Shown piece after piece: positions 44,490 through 56,219 of a DNA stretch of 64,000 nt. A program made the translations under genes and the position numbers. This DNA is from Lingula anatina (Eukaryota; Brachiopoda; Lingulata; Lingulida; Lingulidae). The stretch spans positions 18,533 through 82,532 of the forward strand of contig NW_019775603.1 of assembly GCF_001039355.2 (NCBI RefSeq), read 5' to 3'. Each line of letters opens with the position of its first letter. Position 1 is the first letter of the stretch. The notes beneath the pieces are model-generated. The model was not told the origin of the DNA. It saw nothing but the letters and a program-made list of their open reading frames with translations, and did no database searches.

Positions 44490-47165
44490 ATACTCTTTTT
44501 GTGAAAGGAGCCCTGTTGGGGTTTGTTGGCATTTGTCTCTTTCTTCCTATTTAAGTCACAAGTAGGTTAAATTTTTTAATATATAAACTGATTTCTTATT
44601 GGACCACAGTGAATTATTCTCAAAATGTTTATCTCATGCGTATCCTCATGGGCAATGGTGCATTGTCCAATTTTATCCTCCCTGCATCTTGTGCATTCCC
44701 TTCACATCGAAGCAATTTTTAGGGACTAGTCTGTGGTCTTATAATTAATGAGGAAGTGCTTGTGTTGAATTGCATGGCCAGAAATGCGCAGCATTCACGC
44801 GATACGCAAGGGCGCTACAGTAGGACTTCACGTGACTCAACTAGCCAATCACAGCACAACAATGGCATCGCACACAGACTCTGTGATAAGTGCTCAGCCC
44901 ATTGTCAAGTAGTGTTAGTTCATGGTAACAAGCGTCTGACATGTGCAGAGAAATTTATTGTAATATATATTGTTCTTATTGTTACATTTTTAAATCTGAC
45001 TCTGTATCCAAGTAGTAACTATACTGTACCAAGTCAGGTACTGATGATGTGCAGAGGTCACATCTTCCAGTATAAGCCATTACCACTAATTTATAACTTT
45101 AATTTTGTTTAATATGTTATTCATGAATGAGTTCATGAAAGATTATTTTAATTTGTTAAATCGTGATCTTATTCTTTTTATATTCAAATAAAATAATGTG
45201 GGTAAAATTGGTCTTCTACTTCTTATTTGCATTTTTCCTTTACTACAAGATTATTTTGGAACAGTTGCAGCATTAAAATTTAAAATAAATAGCCATCTGA
45301 AAGAAGAATTTTGCATTATTATTAAATGATGATAAGAATTTTGGATTAAGAGATTAGTTAAATACCGAGTAGTGATATTGTCAGTTAATTTATGTAGAAT
45401 CTGATAATATAATTGAAAATACTGATTGAGTTCTTGGCCTTGCACTGGGCAGTTTCACATTTGTGCCAAGTGCTTTTTTTTTTTTTTTTTGGACTCCATT
45501 GTACAGTGGTAAAAGTTCTTCAATTGCCATGAAAGTTTTTAATCAGACTCTGTATGGCGCTGCTATCTGCTGGTGCTATCGGCAACGAATTAGTTTGCCT
45601 TTGTTTCTGAGAGAATCTACCGTCTAAAATCACGATTTCTGAAAATATGTGCGTTTTGCTGAGGGTAGGCTAGGCAATACACGGCAAACTTCTTAGTACG
45701 TGTGCACAACAGAATTTTTTTAAAAACCCTAGCGATATTTGGTCAGGAGTTGCTTGAAGCATAGCACAGCGTTGCTGTCTATCGGCATCAGGCCATTAGT
45801 TTGTCAATTATCACGAATTACCCACGAATCGCGAACCCATTCATTTTCTTATGGCAATCTAGCAACTCATTAAAAGTGCACGCATGCGCAGTGGGCTAAG
45901 CGTGACGTCATGCAGTGCATTTCTGGGGATGATACACACTTGGGTTTTCATTGGCTCCTGTTGCACTACGTTGCAATGAAAACCAGTGTTCTAAGGGTCT
46001 TGGTTGTGTTGCTCATGCAAAATGTTTTGCACACCTGGAGCTAGCAAGCACTTGCAGAATTCAACAAAAGATCTAATTGTGATTTCAATTCCCTCCAATG
46101 TCAGCTGGCTATTAATCATTTTTGTTTGTCTTCCTTACTAAAATGGCCCAGTCTATGTTTAATCTTATCTTTCCAGTTCTTCAAATCACCAAGAAAGACA
46201 TCGCTAGCCAATGAAATCTTGGACCATAGATACTTGTGTATGGTGCATGGTCGGGCTTTTTCCCACGTTAATGACACACAGAGAACGCACATGTAAACAG
46301 TCAAATATTTGCCAAGATTTCTTATGTACTTGATGTTTTTTGTAACGCATGACCCTCCAGGCAACTGCAGTGCATTTGCTACTGTGGAGCTGAGCACCTG
46401 AGCTGCATATTTCATCTTCATTGTAGCAAATCCTATTAAGTAGACGTGAGTATGGGATAATTTTGGTGCAACGAATTCACGTTCATACAAGTCAATTATG
46501 TGCTCCCATGAAAAGTCATACCCATTTCTCCACGGCATTCTGCTGCGCTTGTGACTTTTAGAATAGGATAATTTGTGGGGTGGGTCAGATATGAATAGTA
46601 GTCTTGATTCACCCATGTATGGATTAAATGCTTTGTTGACTATCGTATCCAAGTCATTTAATTTTTGTGCAGTCTGAAAAAAATTCCTGTTTGGTGTAGC
46701 TCCATCACATATAATGCACATCATCTAGTTCCTGTGGCTCTATAGCTTCCCATATCAGAGGGTAAAGCTATTCTGAGGTGACACCATTTGTTGGAAAATT
46801 GGCAACTGCACATTTAAGTCTAAGGTTATGATGCGTACCATAAAAACCATGTAACGAGCTAGATTTCGAGTTTTCATGTCATCAACTTTGATGACAACAA
46901 ATCCACAAAAACAATAATTTCTCCAGTGTTTTTGTGCAACATCAAGTCAGAGCGGACTTTGACTTCCTCTAGCAACAGACAAACAAATCGCTGACACGTG
47001 TCTAGGTTTCTGGATTTCATTTCTTTCGTAATTTGCCTAAATGACCTAAATGCTTCCCAGCATTGAAATAATTTACCAGTAAAACAATTGTTTTTCAGCG
47101 TTACCAGTGGTCTTTCATCCTCGGATTCACTTGGTCCATTGTCTAAAATGCATATAACAAGGTGA
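44490..47165 (-). mobile_element. Decayed P-element/THAP9-like transposon, copy 4
   Basis: Contains the longest surviving transposase frame (46,116-46,724, 202 codons): MMCIICDGATPNRNFF, NPYMGESRLLFISDPPHKL, RNGYDFSWEHIIDLYEREFV, MKYAAQVLSSTVANALQLPG, then a C-terminal segment with KISLASDVFLGDLKNWKDKI. DGA-x-PNR-x-FF and SDPPH are hallmarks of the P/THAP9 catalytic domain. Upstream, 47,191-46,874 gives LLLEEVKVRSDLMLHKNTGE and IIVFVDL. The NPSVYEF tail lies partly near 45,940-45,990 and 44,600-44,770, split by a 1.16 kb TIR insertion. It is not intact but is the best preserved in its middle. Confidence 0.8.
44771..45930. mobile_element. 1.16 kb TIR insertion within P-like copy 4
   Basis: P-like sequence runs up to GTTGAATT at 44,770 and resumes at ATACACACTTGGGTTTTC at about 45,931; in copies 1 to 3 these are adjacent. 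The intervening DNA has terminal inverted repeats: GCCAGAAATGCGCAGCAT at the left and ATGCAGTGCATTTCTGGGG at the right (core CCAGAAATGC). It includes a 118-codon frame (from an ATG just outside, 44,756-45,112) with one hydrophobic stretch (VIYIVLIVTFLNLTL) and no recognisable domain, and a T-run at about 45,475-45,492. It is a non-autonomous DNA element of unassigned family; no clear target duplication. Confidence 0.65.
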
Positions 47166-47289
47166 CTGGTATACATCTTATTATCTTTCAATGAATTTTA
47201 TACAAAACTGTTTTTAAATATTACAACCAGCTATCTAATGATACATTGCAAAGCAGACATAATATGCGATGGGAAGAGGGTCTTTGTCA

Positions 47290-47690
47290 CAACCGCCTTT
47301 TCAGAGGTCTCTATATCAGGAAACCCATTCCCCTCGCAGACTTGTTAACTACGTCAGCTAAGTTATATCTGGAATGAATGGCAGTTCTTTTTCTGGGAAC
47401 ATTGCAGGGAAAGCATAGATTATTTTCATCACTGCAGACGTCGCCACTCCAAAATATCTCGTATTATGCGATGGTTTTCACGCAATTTGTCCAAAATAAA
47501 TCTGGTCGAAACTTTTTAATACGTTTAATTTTTCATTTTGGTGGTACCGCTTATATTTGTCCTTATCAACTCTTTTTGTAAAAAAGAAACACCATGTAAG
47601 TTTGTCGTTAAATTGTTGTTTGTATCGTTCCGCAGTAATGATAATTGGAATGCTTTCGGCATCGTAAATTGTCAAATTGTCAAACATCGT
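47290..47690 (-). pseudogene. C-half fragment of LDDD-family gene
   Basis: Matches the C-terminal part of the 54.9 kb gene: GTCGAAACTTTTTAATACGT, CGTATTATGCGATGGTTTTC and ATCGTTCCGCAGTAATGATA correspond to the VSTKFILDNFRADH, IIQNIL and SSLRND codons. It ends like 3,276 with MKIIYAFPAMFPEKELPF and stop. Frameshifts are present. It is adjacent to P-like copy 4, as the 3.3 kb fragment is to copy 1. Confidence 0.75.
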
Positions 47691-47699
47691 CGACGCTGC

Positions 47700-48325
47700 A
47701 CATGCATCATGAAGGCGACAAGCAAATATTTAGATTGTGAGTAATCTATTTAATTGGAAGTCCCTTCACGAAATAATGTTTTTCGAATTTAGAAAAAATA
47801 TGTTTTGTGAGTGTTTCTCAATAAATTTGCCTAAATGAGAATCTTAATGATTGCATTTCAATGATCTTCTTTAAAATGATCTTGTCAGTTGATAATGCTG
47901 TTATATTGGCAATTGAAGGTCGAGTAGAACATATGATATAATGGTAGATGCTATTATGTGAATATTATTAGATATATTTTGAGGGGATAATGTGATTAAG
48001 ATGTGACGGAAGTAGTTATGTATATAACTAGATATGTTTTTGAGTTGCGCAAGACGTCATTAAGAGGTTTGGTGTAGACAAAAGATGTTTTAAGGTGACG
48101 GATTATCAGCGTAAACAGAAAACGGCATCTGGAATTCACTGCAATTTTCTATCAAATCAGGGAGACCCTGCGGCATTGAAGCCAAGGCTTCTTAATTTTT
48201 CGTTAATATTCGCAGCACTGAATCTGGGAGGTCTCTCTTAGGTCCACATTGTCGCATTTATACGCTTGAACCCGGCCTCACTTTGCGATAAGCTCTTTGC
48301 TGAAAGTATAGCATTCACGCTTAGA
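47700..48325. other. Non-coding, nothing recognised
   Basis: No coding or RNA feature was found before the second large-segment copy begins near 48,330. Confidence 0.5.
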
Positions 48326-48519
48326 GATACTACAGACTTGACATTTAATATGTAATATTTCAAAGGTTTGCCTGGGTAAAAATGCGTTCTTTAAAAAAAC
48401 TCATATTAGATATGTGAATGGTAAAGTGTGTAGTCAGCCGTGTCGCAACTAATTAACTGACTACCAAGTCTGTTGCACTGCTGCATTGTGTAATATGCAG
48501 TGATTTAATTGGGTAGTGC

Positions 48520-49700
48520 TCCTTTGGGCTGATTAAAGCTTGGCTTTGGCGAAGCATCGTTCTGTCAAAAGAAGTATCCATATGTCGGCAAATACTGCAT
48601 AGAAGATACTTGAATTTTTGCATGAAAGCGATTGGTTTTGCCGTGCATAAAATGAGCTAATCAGTGTCTTAAAAAATTGTTAATCTATGGAAGAATGGCG
48701 CGAAAGAACTAACATTGCAACACAGATTATTGCGCCAAACGGAACGGTCCGCACAGTTTTATAGAGTAATGCCCAGACAGATGTACCTGCACAGAGGCCT
48801 CACCCAGTGTATCGTAATCTTACCAGGGTACAGGACTCACTCTCTTCCGGATATACTGCTGTAACTAAACAAATCCACCCAGTCCGTTCAGAATGAGGGG
48901 CAAATTGCCACCAAAACGTGTTTTTCAAGGCCCTTAGCGAACACCAAACTGGTTTTAGCAGGTTATAATACGACCTCTGAGAACCCCAATATTAACAGCA
49001 AAACATCGTGGTCTGTTTCTCTAATGAATTGGGGACCATGACCGTTTCTGGATAGAACACTGAAACCGCGCGTGGCTTTCTTTATTGGGGTCAGATTACA
49101 CCTGTACCGCTCAACTAGTCAAAACAGAGTTTACAGACGTCCAGAAGAGGCCTACGAAGAAGCATGTGCCGCGTCCAAAGTGACTACGGTCATCGACAGC
49201 GTCAGTATTTGGAGATGATACCATATTGGTGTCAAAACACCAATGGTAGTCATCGATGAAAACCTGAACCAGATCAAATAAAGCAATAATCTGGGAACCA
49301 CTTGACTATCATTTGATACGGAGAACCTTAGAAACAATTTTAGGTTGCACGATGCCTGTTCACAAAGAGCACTTTAATAGCAGATAACTTACAGAACGAA
49401 GGGAATGAAAAGCTACCTTGGTCATCAAAGTTGCACTATTGAACGACATAGACAATATGTGGGTAGGTCATTTCTCGCCGAATCAACGGCCTACATGTCC
49501 TACGACAAAAGTTTACCAAATAGGACGAGTTTTGGCCTATGCTTGGAATGATATTCCAGATTAAACAAGGAATGCCTTGTCGCTTGAGAGCCCTGTAGCA
49601 GCCAGATGAGGTCAGGCCTAAAAGCGACCATTGCTGTGACTGGTCACTGACATGAGGGTCCTTTGTGGGGCGTGTAACTCTTTCACAGACTATAATTTGG
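48520..49700 (+). pseudogene. Degenerate Tc1-like transposase, copy 2
   Basis: Counterpart of 8,075-9,320 with similar broken frames: TIATQIIAPNGTVRTVL-like near 48,710-48,765, YRRPEEAYEE and VTTVIDSVSIW near 49,130-49,215, and the C-terminal CRLRALVAAR-like part near 49,575-49,605. It carries additional small deletions (for example near 49,565) relative to copy 1. Not functional. Confidence 0.6.
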
Positions 49701-50334
49701 AATAAAATGGAGATCCAAAACATCGCTTTGAATGAATGTCTTATGACTTAGAATGGGCAATGTATTTTGTTTGCTTCTCTGGCGAATTCAATTAATGGAC
49801 TGATGTCACAAGGACATCAAAGAGATAAGTAAAATTTATTAAAACACGATTTTAATCCTTACTTTCATTTATCAGTCAGCAAAAAAGAAAAAAAATTGAT
49901 TTGGAAAACAATATTCCATATTAAATGTCAAGTCTGTACTTGCGCCTCGCTGATAATTTTTGGCGTCATAAATACTATTATCAAGGACGCCAGATAAATA
50001 CTATAATCTGGGACATCAGATGGAGTTATTATTATTTTTACTGTTATTGAAACTATTATTATGTTTATATACGCTTAAATACACATATTGTTGTTATCAA
50101 ATCTTCTGCATCAAAAATATCGTGGCAAATTAAAGTTTGTCTGATATACATAACTGTATTGAATTTTGAAGATAACTGTTAAGATACAGGTAGTTAAGTT
50201 TTTTCTTGACATGCATATCTGCGTCATTTGCATTGGATGTATTCGTAGACGCTGGGCATTGGACATTCATAGATATACAGGAAACTATGAACATTTACCT
50301 GTACATGCGCCAACGTACGCCATAAATATACGCC

Positions 50335-51363
50335 ACGATTATTCATTATACAATGAATGGCAAATGACAAACATTATTCACCGTCTGGAAGGACTAATTT
50401 GACATTAAATGGAACTGAACTCCCGTGCTATAATTCAAAAAGGAAGATGCAGTGAACTAGACCATATGAAAGTCTTGGCATTTGTGTGAAAATGAACTTT
50501 GAATTTTATTTTAGTCATATGTTATGTGGTTATGTGGTTATAATGATACATTAAGTGTTGTGTAATGAATACCAAGTATTATAAATATATCTTTATCCAT
50601 CCTATCAACCTTATGATTATCGATTTGATATTTAATCAGACAGATATTGGTGTTTTAACAGTATGTTTAACTTTTGTAACGCTGATGACATGAAATTGAT
50701 GATTTATATACTTCATATTTTATAAGTTAAAAAATTTTAGTCAAATATTATTGCATGAGGTAATAACGACATATTAAGTATTGTTTAATAAATATTAAGT
50801 GCGTGACGTATTATAAGTATATCTATATTAAGCTTAGCAATCTTACAGCTATATGTTATCGATATTTTATCAGACAGTTATCGGTGTATTAATAGTATAT
50901 TTTTCTTTTGTAACGCTGATGACATGAAACTGATGATATATACATCAAGGAAAATTTTCGCATTTATGTGGCTATATTATTTCTCGGTATAGTTTTATAC
51001 AACCGTGGATTGCATATGTTATAAACAACTTTTTTTCTTATAGTCATGAAAGAGGAGCACTACATTGTGGATAAGTATGAAGCTGAACAGGTACTTCGTC
51101 ATCGACGATGCGTTGGTCGCAACGTTGTGATGAATGCTGTTTATTTGAAGGGGCCCCAATAAAAATTGTCTCACGTAGTGCCTTCCAACAACATCTAACA
51201 TGACAAACAAATGAAACACTGTATAAGAAAATGTGTTAGAGCCATAATAGAGTCACAGGTGTTTGTCATAATGGAAAAAGAAAAAGAATCTTGGGCAACA
51301 CATTATAAAAGTGTAAATGCCAATTTCAGTACGAAATGCGTCCATGAGAAAGTGTATTTCCAA

Positions 51364-51395
<32 letters not shown>

Positions 51396-52600
51396 CAGTC
51401 TACCTTCCTTTGAGTTATATTTTTGGTTTCATGTCGAATGTGCTTCTGTTTCATATGTTAGTTTGTTATATATAATTTATTTACTTCTTATATTTTTGCA
51501 TGACTTTCTGATAAATATGGAGTGCTTAAGAAGGATTGTTTAAAGGTATATTTTAATTTTAAATATGCCCAGGGAGAGGCATATTGTTGAAACGATTATA
51601 TTTATGCAGTTTACCTATATTCTGTAGTATTTACTCTTTTAATGTTATGGTTTAGAGCTAGCATGTACATCTCATGTAGCATGTACACCTGAAAAACTGA
51701 ATATAGCCAGACAGTACTATCTCCAAGTATCCCAAAGATAAACGTTCTATAAGAAAGTAAATAACAGGCAAACCTTCCTTCGAACTCAATACACTGCAGT
51801 ATCAAGTACCAAAGTATGATATATTCTGTATAAGTTGTCATGAAAGCTGAATCTTTAAGTAAAAACTAGTGTAAGCTTAAATAATAAAACACGTTAACCG
51901 GACTCTGGACTCGTGTTGATCAATTATATATTACCGTCGCGAACAACAACAAAACCGCGGTAATACCCTCTCCCTGAAAGATAATGTAATGTTAGTAATT
52001 GACAGCCATGGGTGAATAAAGAACGGGGGGTGTTTTGTAGAGAAAAAGAGTTTATTGACATGCTTTTATGATATCTATACAACTGCATGTAATGTAAACG
52101 GAGAGAAGGCCGCTAGAGATTGAATGAGGTAGAGACAAAAATTGTAAGAAAGTGGCGCGGGAAACAACTGGAAAATAGTTAATAAATAATATGGAATATT
52201 ATAACTGAGTTGTACATATTACCCCGCGTACAGCAAAAGACAAAGACAACAACTTTGTCACACAGTGTACATGTACATCATGTATAAAGTTTAGTCGATA
52301 AAATATCGAATATGCACGGATTTGATGTAAAATGTCCATATTATACACTGTAGTAATAACTACGGACAACTCCACATTTTCTACACTTAGTATCTAAGCA
52401 AAAATTGACACGGCCTTTCAGGTCGTTTATTATTCTATCCTTTTCCAGCAGATCATTTGCCAGATGGGCTGACTTTTCTTTTAGTACTTTTATGCGCTCA
52501 CTTAAAGCATTGATGATTGCACCCATATGTTTTCATAGCATTTACGTTTTCCTCTACTAAAGTTGAGATGTCTCTTTCCAAACTTTTCCCCATTCTTTCG
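50335..52600. repeat. 2.2 kb AT-rich module, copy C
   Basis: Very close to copy B (11,988-14,274); for example the 66-codon frame on the minus strand at 51,019-51,219 is identical in protein to that at 12,672-12,872. The AAT microsatellite (51,366-51,395) is about two units shorter. Like copies A and B it has an internal tandem duplication of about 240 bp. No function assigned. Confidence 0.75.
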
Positions 52601-53517
52601 TTATTATCAATGTTTTTTTTGTTTTTTTTTTTTTTTTTGTCCTTCTTTAATAATTTTAAGTTCTTTCATAATTCCTGTCATTTGCCCCACAAGCTGTTGT
52701 ATAGCACGCAAGGAAAAAGAAAGTCAAAGAAAGGTCTGAGGAAAGGCATTAGCCTTTCACTGAAATTCTGAATCACTGTTTATTTCAAGCCGAAATACTC
52801 AAGACACGTGAAAAAATTGGAAAAGACAATAATAATAATGAAAATTACTATGTTAGCTGTTAAATATGAAATAGTTTTTAAATATTTGAAATAAATTACA
52901 AGTGTAAACTGTTAACTCCTGCTGCAGATGTATCTTAAATGAATGTGTTAAAATTCTTTCCTAAACACAATAATCTATATCTTCATTTTTCAAATGTAAA
53001 TATGTGCAGCACAAAGTTTACACAATATTTCTCAAACAACAATACACTTACCTCACCATTTATGCCTTTCCTTGAAATAATAAATTGTAAGTCCTAATCT
53101 TGAATTTACAACAGAACAAAAATGCGTAGTATGTCTTTCTCCTTCGAAGTCACTGGGTAGTGTGGTATGAAGTGTCCAAACTAAAGGGAGTATCCCTAAA
53201 CCTAAAGGTTATCATTTATGCAAATGAATGTTGCATCAGATGTGCCGGATCACGCGGCTCCTCAAGCACAATAAAGAAAATCAATATATACCTTGAAACG
53301 TGTTCACTAAACATGCTACCAAACGGGAGGGATGCAGCTACGTGGGGCGATTTTATTACCATTGCTTGCTTGGGGATTGGAGAAGACAGTGGGTTTGGTG
53401 TTAAAGAATTGTCTGTGCCGCCATACAAAACATTGTTTAAGTCTTTTAAAATGTTACTAAGCTGCTAATGATCCTGCTTAGGTGAGTTATTAGCTTTTCT
53501 TTTCTTACTTTTACCCA
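52341..53517 (-). pseudogene. Coiled-coil protein remnant (C copy), premature stop
   Basis: Starting at ATG 53,517 the minus strand reads MGKSKKRKANNSPKQDH, then a TAG at 53,465-53,467 where copy B has Leu, then SNILKDLNNVLYGGTDNSLT, PNPLSSPIPKQAMVIKSPHV and GSMFSEHVSR, followed by a plausible donor (CAAG|GTATAT, about 53,299). After about 580 bases, a plausible acceptor (CTATACAACAG, about 52,700) precedes LVGQMTGIMKELKIIKEGQK, an A-rich tract, ERMGKSLERDISTLVEEN and, one frame over, AIINALSERIKVLKEKSAHL, LLEKDRIINDLKGRV and CRKC. The phases at the putative splice do not match. It is probably a dead gene or an ORF1-like piece of a mobile element. Confidence 0.4.
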
Positions 53518-53519
53518 TA

Positions 53520-54600
53520 ATCACGTAGAGTCACCGCAAGCTCCAGTAATTACACTGTCATCACATTCATGTTTTACAAGGTAGGGCCTGCAGCCTGAAT
53601 GCATTAGCTGGGCTGTAATATACCCCCCAGCATTAACCTACCCCACCAGGGTGTTAAAGGTGGTTCTATTGTGTTAAATTCTAAGGCAATTTAATTAAAG
53701 TTAGTGACTACTCACTCTTGATGTATTTTCCAAAATTCCATTACATCACACAAAACACCACGAAATGTTTTAATTCAACAGGAAGTTCAAAGTTGCATGC
53801 TGCATGCTGTCAGTGTAGGCGATCAGATTAGCAATATAACCAAACTTTTATTCAGTTTGCTGTTTTAATGTTCGAGAATACCAATATGTTCAGACAGAAC
53901 AACGCACACTTTTATAATAACAGTAAATATTTTTATTTGCACCAATGAGATTAAAAAATAGTGACAACACCCATGCTTAGCAACTTAAAGGTCAAGGTTG
54001 CACGAGAAAATATTAAACAATGCGCTTTAGATATCATTGAGCGAACGCATACAATTTAAATGCCTTAGCATATGACAAAATATTTAATTCACGTCATCAC
54101 ACCGATTTCCATCTGTTGTTGATACCCTGAGTCACCTACCATATCCCGATAATTAGGACCGCCACACGCACCTTATTTCTAGTACAAGTAGTAGTAAACT
54201 ACGTTCTGCGGTAACTGTGGAGAAAATGCTGAATCTTGGCCAGATCACTGTGGCCACCCTAGCACCCCGAGCAGACGAGACGTTGCGCTAGTTATTTGTG
54301 ATAATTATATTACAAATAAAAATGTGGTATGGATGAAATGATCCCGCCCCTCACATTTTCAGCATGCAGTCAGCAACATAACCTGGCACATACTCCGTCA
54401 ACCAAATGTACACCGCTTTCGAAAGTATATTAAAAGCGTTTTAAAATATGTCCAAATCATTTTCTACGCCTACGATTTATACCTCGGATAATTACAGGAA
54501 GACATGGCGGTATACCTAACCAGAAATTTTGAACTAAATTATCTAAATAGAAACAGTATAGCAAAGAATCTTAGTGCAGGTGCGGACGAGTCTTAGGTGC
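53520..54600. other. Non-coding 3' flank of LDDD gene
   Basis: 53,912-54,600 matches 16,011-16,700 and lies 3' of the gene; 53,630-53,910 is unique relative to the first copy. No gene beyond the small frame at 54,601. Confidence 0.5.
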
Positions 54601-54834
54601 TTAGGAAAAATTGTATGGCTTTTTTTTCTTTAGAAAACTTATATTTGGCGCAAAGACTCCGGATTTGTTACCTTTAAGAAACGTGTCACAACCTGACAAC
54701 AAAATCACCTTCCATGGATAACGTATGGATTTCTTGCAGTAAGTACCACTTCGTATGGCAGTCAGAGCAGTGACACAATAAATTTGCGAGGGAAAAGGTA
54801 TATTTGCAAGCCGACATTTTTCACAGGTCCTCAT
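54601..54834 (-). CDS. Small cysteine-containing open frame, copy 2
   Basis: A 77-codon frame, counterpart of 16,699-16,941: MRTCEKCRLANIPFPSQIYC, then YCKKSIRYPWKV and LLSGCDTF. It starts 37 bases past the stop of the LDDD gene on the same strand. It is probably 3' UTR; there is no independent evidence of translation. Confidence 0.2.
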   Translation of the reverse strand: MRTCEKCRLANIPFPSQIYCVTALTAIRSGTYCKKSIRYPWKVILLSGCDTFLKGNKSGVFAPNISFLKKKKPYNFS

Positions 54835-54870
54835 CTCTCACCCTCCATTCCCACACAAGATTTTTGCTAA

Positions 54871-56145
54871 CTACGTCAACTTAGCGATGTCTGGAATAAA
54901 TTGCGGTTCATTTTCTGGACGAATTCCCGGAGTCGCGTAGATGATTTTATTTACCTCCGGAAGACGGCGCCAACGCAAAATGTTTTGTATTATCGGATGG
55001 TCGGCACGAAAATTGTCCAAAATGAATTTGGTCGAAACTCTAAAGTTCATTTGATTTTTCTTTGTAGCAGAACCGTTGATGTATGCAAATATGGGCTCCT
55101 TTTTCGAAAATACACCAATTAAGTTTGTGGCGACATTGTTATTTGTATCGTTCCGCAGTGAAGATAACTGAAATGCCTTTGCAATTTCAAATTTGATAGA
55201 ATCGTGATAAACAACGGCTTTCGAAGCCTTTTCCTTTTTGCTATGAAAACGTTTGTTGGTCACTTGAACGTCATTGCACTGGATTCGATACGAATTATAT
55301 AGCATGGCTGCCCAATAATCAAGAAAAAGTTGTGAAAAATACCAAGAAATATGATCCAGTTCCTCGGTATACGGTAAAACACAAGAGAGCGAATGCCTGT
55401 GAAAAGCTGTAAACATGGCATCGAATTTGAAATTTATATTTACGCGTGCTCCTTTTTCTATGTAATTCTTTGCATAATGTGGATATCCGATGGCAGGTTC
55501 CCATTCCAGAAGAAAACTTTCGAAAATGTCAAACGGCGTGTCTTTGGTTGAGTTTCTACTTGTCGAGGAACTGTTAGTATTTTTGCCTGTTGGCAATGGA
55601 AGTAATACTGCGTCGTCGTCCAGAAATATGTAGTACAAATAACCACCATCTTCGCGTTTGGAAGCCCGTCTGACGGCTTCCCTCAGCAGCATGTTTCTTC
55701 CTTGTGTCCAGGTACTTTTTGGAAAGTAAAAGTCTCCAGACCGGTCAGCGAACGTTAACCAGATAATCTGACGGTCAGATGAATGTTTTAGTCCCTTAAT
55801 TGATTTAACGCTTGGGCCTTGAATGAGGTACACAAAGCGAGCAGAAAGGCTTTCTGTATTTTCATATTTTCTATCTGTCAAACTGGACATTGTCGCTGTT
55901 TTAACTTTGTCCTCTCCATCTGGGTTCTTCAGTGACGAGGACGCGGGAACAGACGTCACCGTACTGCCGATTATTTTTACACCTGAATCCTCTTGTTTCC
56001 CATTGTTATCATTCATGTTTACCTTGACACTTTTTGAAGACGACTGGGTGACCATAAAGGTTACGTATTTATTTAAGTAACTTGCCGTAAAAATCAGCAT
56101 CAAAATAACCAATGCACTGAATATTCCCCTCCAGTTTCTTCTCAT
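54871..56145 (-). CDS. LDDD-family type II membrane protein, glycosyltransferase-like
   Basis: A 424-residue single-exon frame. Residues 1-7 are basic, 8-23 are hydrophobic (signal anchor), 30-100 form a polar stem, and from 102 the conserved region runs: RFVYLIQG (103-110), IIWLTF (127-132), FPKSTWTQGRNMLLREAV (141-158), YLYYIFLDDD (169-178), a W/Y-rich central part (about 205-290) and a C-terminal block with FILDNF and NILRWRRLPEV (to 400). The LDDD motif after a beta-strand-like YYIF resembles the metal-binding DXD of GT-A glycosyltransferases in the Golgi, but the exact family and substrate are not known to me. N-glycosylation sequons lie near 191, 198, 332 and 357. A possible 51-base intron just upstream (56,168-56,218) would extend the start in frame by 12 residues from an ATG at 56,230. 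Confidence 0.75.
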   Translation of the reverse strand: MRRNWRGIFSALVILMLIFTASYLNKYVTFMVTQSSSKSVKVNMNDNNGKQEDSGVKIIGSTVTSVPASSSLKNPDGEDKVKTATMSSLTDRKYENTESLSARFVYLIQGPSVKSIKGLKHSSDRQIIWLTFADRSGDFYFPKSTWTQGRNMLLREAVRRASKREDGGYLYYIFLDDDAVLLPLPTGKNTNSSSTSRNSTKDTPFDIFESFLLEWEPAIGYPHYAKNYIEKGARVNINFKFDAMFTAFHRHSLSCVLPYTEELDHISWYFSQLFLDYWAAMLYNSYRIQCNDVQVTNKRFHSKKEKASKAVVYHDSIKFEIAKAFQLSSLRNDTNNNVATNLIGVFSKKEPIFAYINGSATKKNQMNFRVSTKFILDNFRADHPIIQNILRWRRLPEVNKIIYATPGIRPENEPQFIPDIAKLT

Positions 56146-56167
56146 TTTTCTCGCCTCTGGGATACAC

Positions 56168-56218
56168 CTATAACAATAGATAAAAATGCATTAAGAAATG
56201 AGCTATATATATTTCTAC
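56168..56218 (-). other. Possible mini-intron at the 5' end of the LDDD gene
   Basis: The donor CTACAG|GTAGAAATA and acceptor TTGTTATAG|GTGTATC enclose 51 bases. Removing them joins ATG ATC TAC AG to G TGT ATC CCA, in frame with the ATG at 56,145; without splicing the frame meets TAG at once. The same sites exist upstream of the 17 kb copy. The size is small for an animal intron, so this is tentative. Confidence 0.35.
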
Positions 56219-56219
56219 C

